Below are positions 61,185 through 64,000 of a DNA stretch of 64,000 nucleotides, piece by piece. Source of the stretch: Cacajao melanocephalus (taxonomy: Eukaryota; Chordata; Mammalia; Primates; Pitheciidae); contig CAUYLG010048369.1 in assembly GCA_963573385.1 (NCBI GenBank), forward strand, positions 25,565 through 89,564, in the 5' to 3' direction. The notes beneath the pieces were generated by a model, which saw only the letters and a list, made by a program, of their open reading frames with translations, ran no database searches and was not told the origin of the DNA. The position numbers were made by a program, and so were the translations under genes. Positions within the stretch are counted from its first letter, which is position 1; each line of letters starts with the position of its first letter.

Positions 61185-61204
61185 GGGAAGGGCCAGGGGC
61201 AGAA
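61185..61204 (+). promoter_or_regulatory. Polypurine tract of MaLR provirus
   Basis: GGGAAGGGCCAGGGGCAGAA lies directly before the 3' LTR start TGATAAG, in the position of the plus-strand primer for reverse transcription. Confidence 0.8.
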
Positions 61205-61570
61205 TGATAAGATTTGACTCTGTTCCCACCCAAATCTGATCATGAATTGCAATTTCTATAATCCCCATGTGTTGTTGGAGGGTGAAGATAATTAAATCAT
61301 AGGGACAGTTTTCCCTTTCCTGCTTTCCAGAGACTGAGTGAGTTCTCACGAGATCTGATGGTTTTATAACGTGCTTTCCCCTGCTTTTCCCTGCAGTTCT
61401 CCTTGCTGCCACCACGTGAAGGATGAGTTTGCTTTTGATTCTTCCATGATGGTAAGTCTCTTGAGGCCTCTCCAGCCATGTGGAACTGTGAGTCAATTAA
61501 GCCTTTTTCCTTTATAAATTACCCAGTCTCAGGTATGTCTTTATTGGTAGTGTGAGTATAAACTAATACA
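61205..61570 (+). mobile_element. 3' LTR of MaLR provirus
   Basis: TGATAAGATTTGACTCTGTTC start, 'ctcacgagatctgatggtttta', 'tgaggcctctccagccatgtgg', 'gagtcaattaagcc', 'ttataaattacccagtctcagg' and an ACTAATACA end. It is shorter than the 5' LTR (366 against 397 bp). The 5-bp flanks (ATATA left, TCATA right) match only partly. Confidence 0.93.
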
Positions 61571-61582
61571 TCATATGATTTG

Positions 61583-61875
61583 TTTTAATTGAAAAATATT
61601 AATTGTCTATGTTTACAGGGTACAATGTAATACTTTACGGTTGCAGAATAATTAAATCAACCTAATTAGCATATCAGTTGTCTTACATGCTTTTTTGGTG
61701 GTGAGAAAATTTTAAATTCATACTTTGTACATTTGAAATATACATTATTCACTATAGTGGCCACGCTGTGCAATAGATCTCAAATACTTCTTCCTTCTGT
61801 CTGACTAAAACTTTGACCCCTTTTACCAGCAGTTCCCAATTAAAGCCACTCTGCTTCTATCCTCTGGTAACCATC
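61583..61875 (-). mobile_element. L1MA/MB-type 3' UTR (minus strand)
   Basis: Reverse 3'-UTR text 'ttaattgtctatgtttacagg', 'aataattaaatcaacctaattagcatatc', 'tgtacatttgaaatatac' and 'cttctatcctctggtaacc'. It is of the same class as 38925-39240. Confidence 0.87.
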
Positions 61876-62225
61876 TGCTATGGTTTCACTGTGCGTTGCC
61901 TCCAGCCAAAAATCATGTTGAAATGTGATTTCCAGAATGGCAGTAGTGTCTACTGGAAGGTATTTGGGTTGTAGGAGTCTGCTCTTATAAGTAAATTATT
62001 TTGCCCAGTCTCTACTGTATGTCTCTTTGCACATGTCCAATACCCCTTCCACTTTCCACTATAAGTTGAATCAGCAAAAGACCCTTACTAGGTGGGCTAC
62101 CCACTCTTGGACTTCTAGCCTTCATGAATGTGAGCTAAATAAACCACTGAGTTGTTTTTATTTTTATTTTTTAATAAATTACCCAATCTCAGGTATCCCA
62201 TTAACAATAAAACAAGGACTAAGAC
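61876..62225 (+). mobile_element. MST/MLT1-group MaLR LTR (plus strand)
   Basis: Sense LTR: TGCTATGGTTTCACTGTG start, 'atcatgttgaaatgtgatttcc', 'gcagtagtgtctactgg', 'tggacttctagccttcatg', 'gtgagctaaataaacc', 'ataaattacccaatctcagg' and an AAGGACTAAGAC end. It is a solo LTR placed immediately next to an L1 fragment. Confidence 0.85.
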
Positions 62226-62379
62226 TCTACCAATCTACACTCTACTTTTATTATTAAAATTATTTTTAACATATGGAAAACTCAAACCTTAAATTATTCT
62301 ATTTAATAGCAAATGTTTTATCATTTGTTCAAGTTTACTTTATTTTTCATAATTGTTTTAAAATTATAGATATTGTACA

Positions 62380-62800
62380 TCTATTGTTAAGTTTATACTT
62401 AACTTTTAAGTTTTCTTGTTGCTATTGTGAAAAGTGTTTTCCCTTCCATTATACTCTCAAACTAGTTTGTATGTGTTTGTGTGTGTACATGAAGGCTATT
62501 TAATTTGTATGCTACTTAGTATTCTGTTAATGTGTTGAACTCTTCTGTTTGAGAAAACTGTGTCATTAATAGGGAATTTTAGAGATGGTGTATATAATTT
62601 GCTTCTTCTTGAACAATTCTTATGTAATTAATTGATTCATTTTGTCTAATATATTTAGCTGATACCTCCAGTATATTGTTTAATATTTCTAATAATCTTC
62701 ACTAATTCTGAATTATAATGGAAATGTAGGGTAACATTGCTTTGTTCTTGATCTTAATAGCAATGCCTCTGATATTTCCCTACTGAGTGGGACACTGTCA
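62380..62800 (-). mobile_element. L1M ORF2 fragment (minus strand)
   Basis: Reverse L1 ORF2: 'gctattgtgaaaagtg' block, 'aactcttctgtttgagaaaac', 'gggtaacattgctttgttcttgatctta' and 'gatatttccctactgag'. Strongly diverged. Confidence 0.65.
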
Positions 62801-62854
62801 TTAGAATGCTTTTTATTTATTGAGTGATGACCTTATGAAAAAAATTTGCAGATA

Positions 62855-62945
62855 TCAACTTATTAATTCCTTGAAATAATTTTACATGGTAGTTAGTGAG
62901 ACTCATATTTTACAAATAAGGTAACTTTATAACAAATTTTTCTAA
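62855..62945 (-). mobile_element. MIR-like fragment (minus strand)
   Basis: 'ttaattccttgaaataatttt', 'catggtagttagtgagactcat' and 'attttacaaataaggtaac' follow the reversed MIR core (…CCCCATTTTACAGATGAGGAAAC…). Confidence 0.5.

Positions 62946-64000
<1,055 letters not shown>

Larger units (their letters stand above)
59559..61204 (+). mobile_element. MaLR internal region (THE1/MST-int)
   Basis: A 1.65-kb internal region that is nearly full length for this non-autonomous group. It begins with a primer-site relic, then three 57-bp tandem repeats, a long non-coding body that shares text with the minus-strand copy at 19919-20934 (for example CCATGGCTAAAAGGGGCC), and ends in a polypurine tract. No intact gag, pol or env; such copies were mobilised by ERVL-type proteins in trans. 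Confidence 0.92.

Overview
The window reads as primate, most likely human, nuclear DNA from an AT-rich, gene-poor interval. The evidence is the repeat content: dimeric Alu elements, Alu monomer relics, a MADE1 mariner MITE, an L1PA/PB-type L1 3' end, many older L1M fragments, MaLR (THE1/MST/MLT1) LTRs, ERVL relics, and old L2 and MIR copies. I find no credible protein-coding exon, CpG island, rRNA or intact tRNA gene, CRISPR array or bacterial-type operon. The open reading frames present are chance ORFs in AT-rich DNA, antisense Alu or L1 frames, or broken retroelement frames.

Layout. 0-6.7 kb: a composite MaLR LTR, an L2, an old LTR followed by an ERVL pol relic, and a solo MST LTR with a perfect 5-bp target-site duplication (TSD). 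6.7-10.5 kb: unassigned AT-rich DNA with a 34-bp tandem duplication. 10.5-15.6 kb: a nest of L1M fragments in both orientations. 16-19 kb: an AluJ right half with an alternating purine-pyrimidine tail, a minus-strand Alu with a clear TSD, and a MIR. 19.9-24.1 kb: the most layered part. A minus-strand THE1/MST provirus remnant has an L1PA/PB inside its LTR (11-bp TSD). Beside it a plus-strand MaLR LTR is interrupted by a 593-bp solo LTR (4-bp TSD), which carries a full-length tRNA-Glu(TTC)-like sequence.

24-48 kb: mostly unassigned AT-rich DNA. It holds scattered L1M, Alu and L2 pieces, two 184-bp direct repeats offset by 1000 bp, a MADE1 hairpin, a twin-primed L1 3' end, two long palindromes centred on CA/TG dinucleotide tracts, and a copied 28-bp segment inside a TA/TG microsatellite. 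48-57 kb: a minus-strand L1 with a 69-bp in-frame tandem duplication, a MaLR LTR and an L1ME. 57-64 kb: Alu, L1M, a nearly complete MaLR provirus (LTR, tRNA-Leu-type primer site, internal region, polypurine tract, LTR), another MaLR LTR, L1M, MIR and a terminal Alu cut by the window edge.

There are no genes here that work together, and I saw nothing that looks like an undescribed functional system. The items most worth a second look are structural: the tRNA-Glu-like block inside the solo LTR, the two palindromes, the 28-bp templated insertion, the 1-kb-offset duplication and the MADE1 hairpin. Repeat family names come from remembered consensus features, not from a database search, and subfamily labels are approximate.
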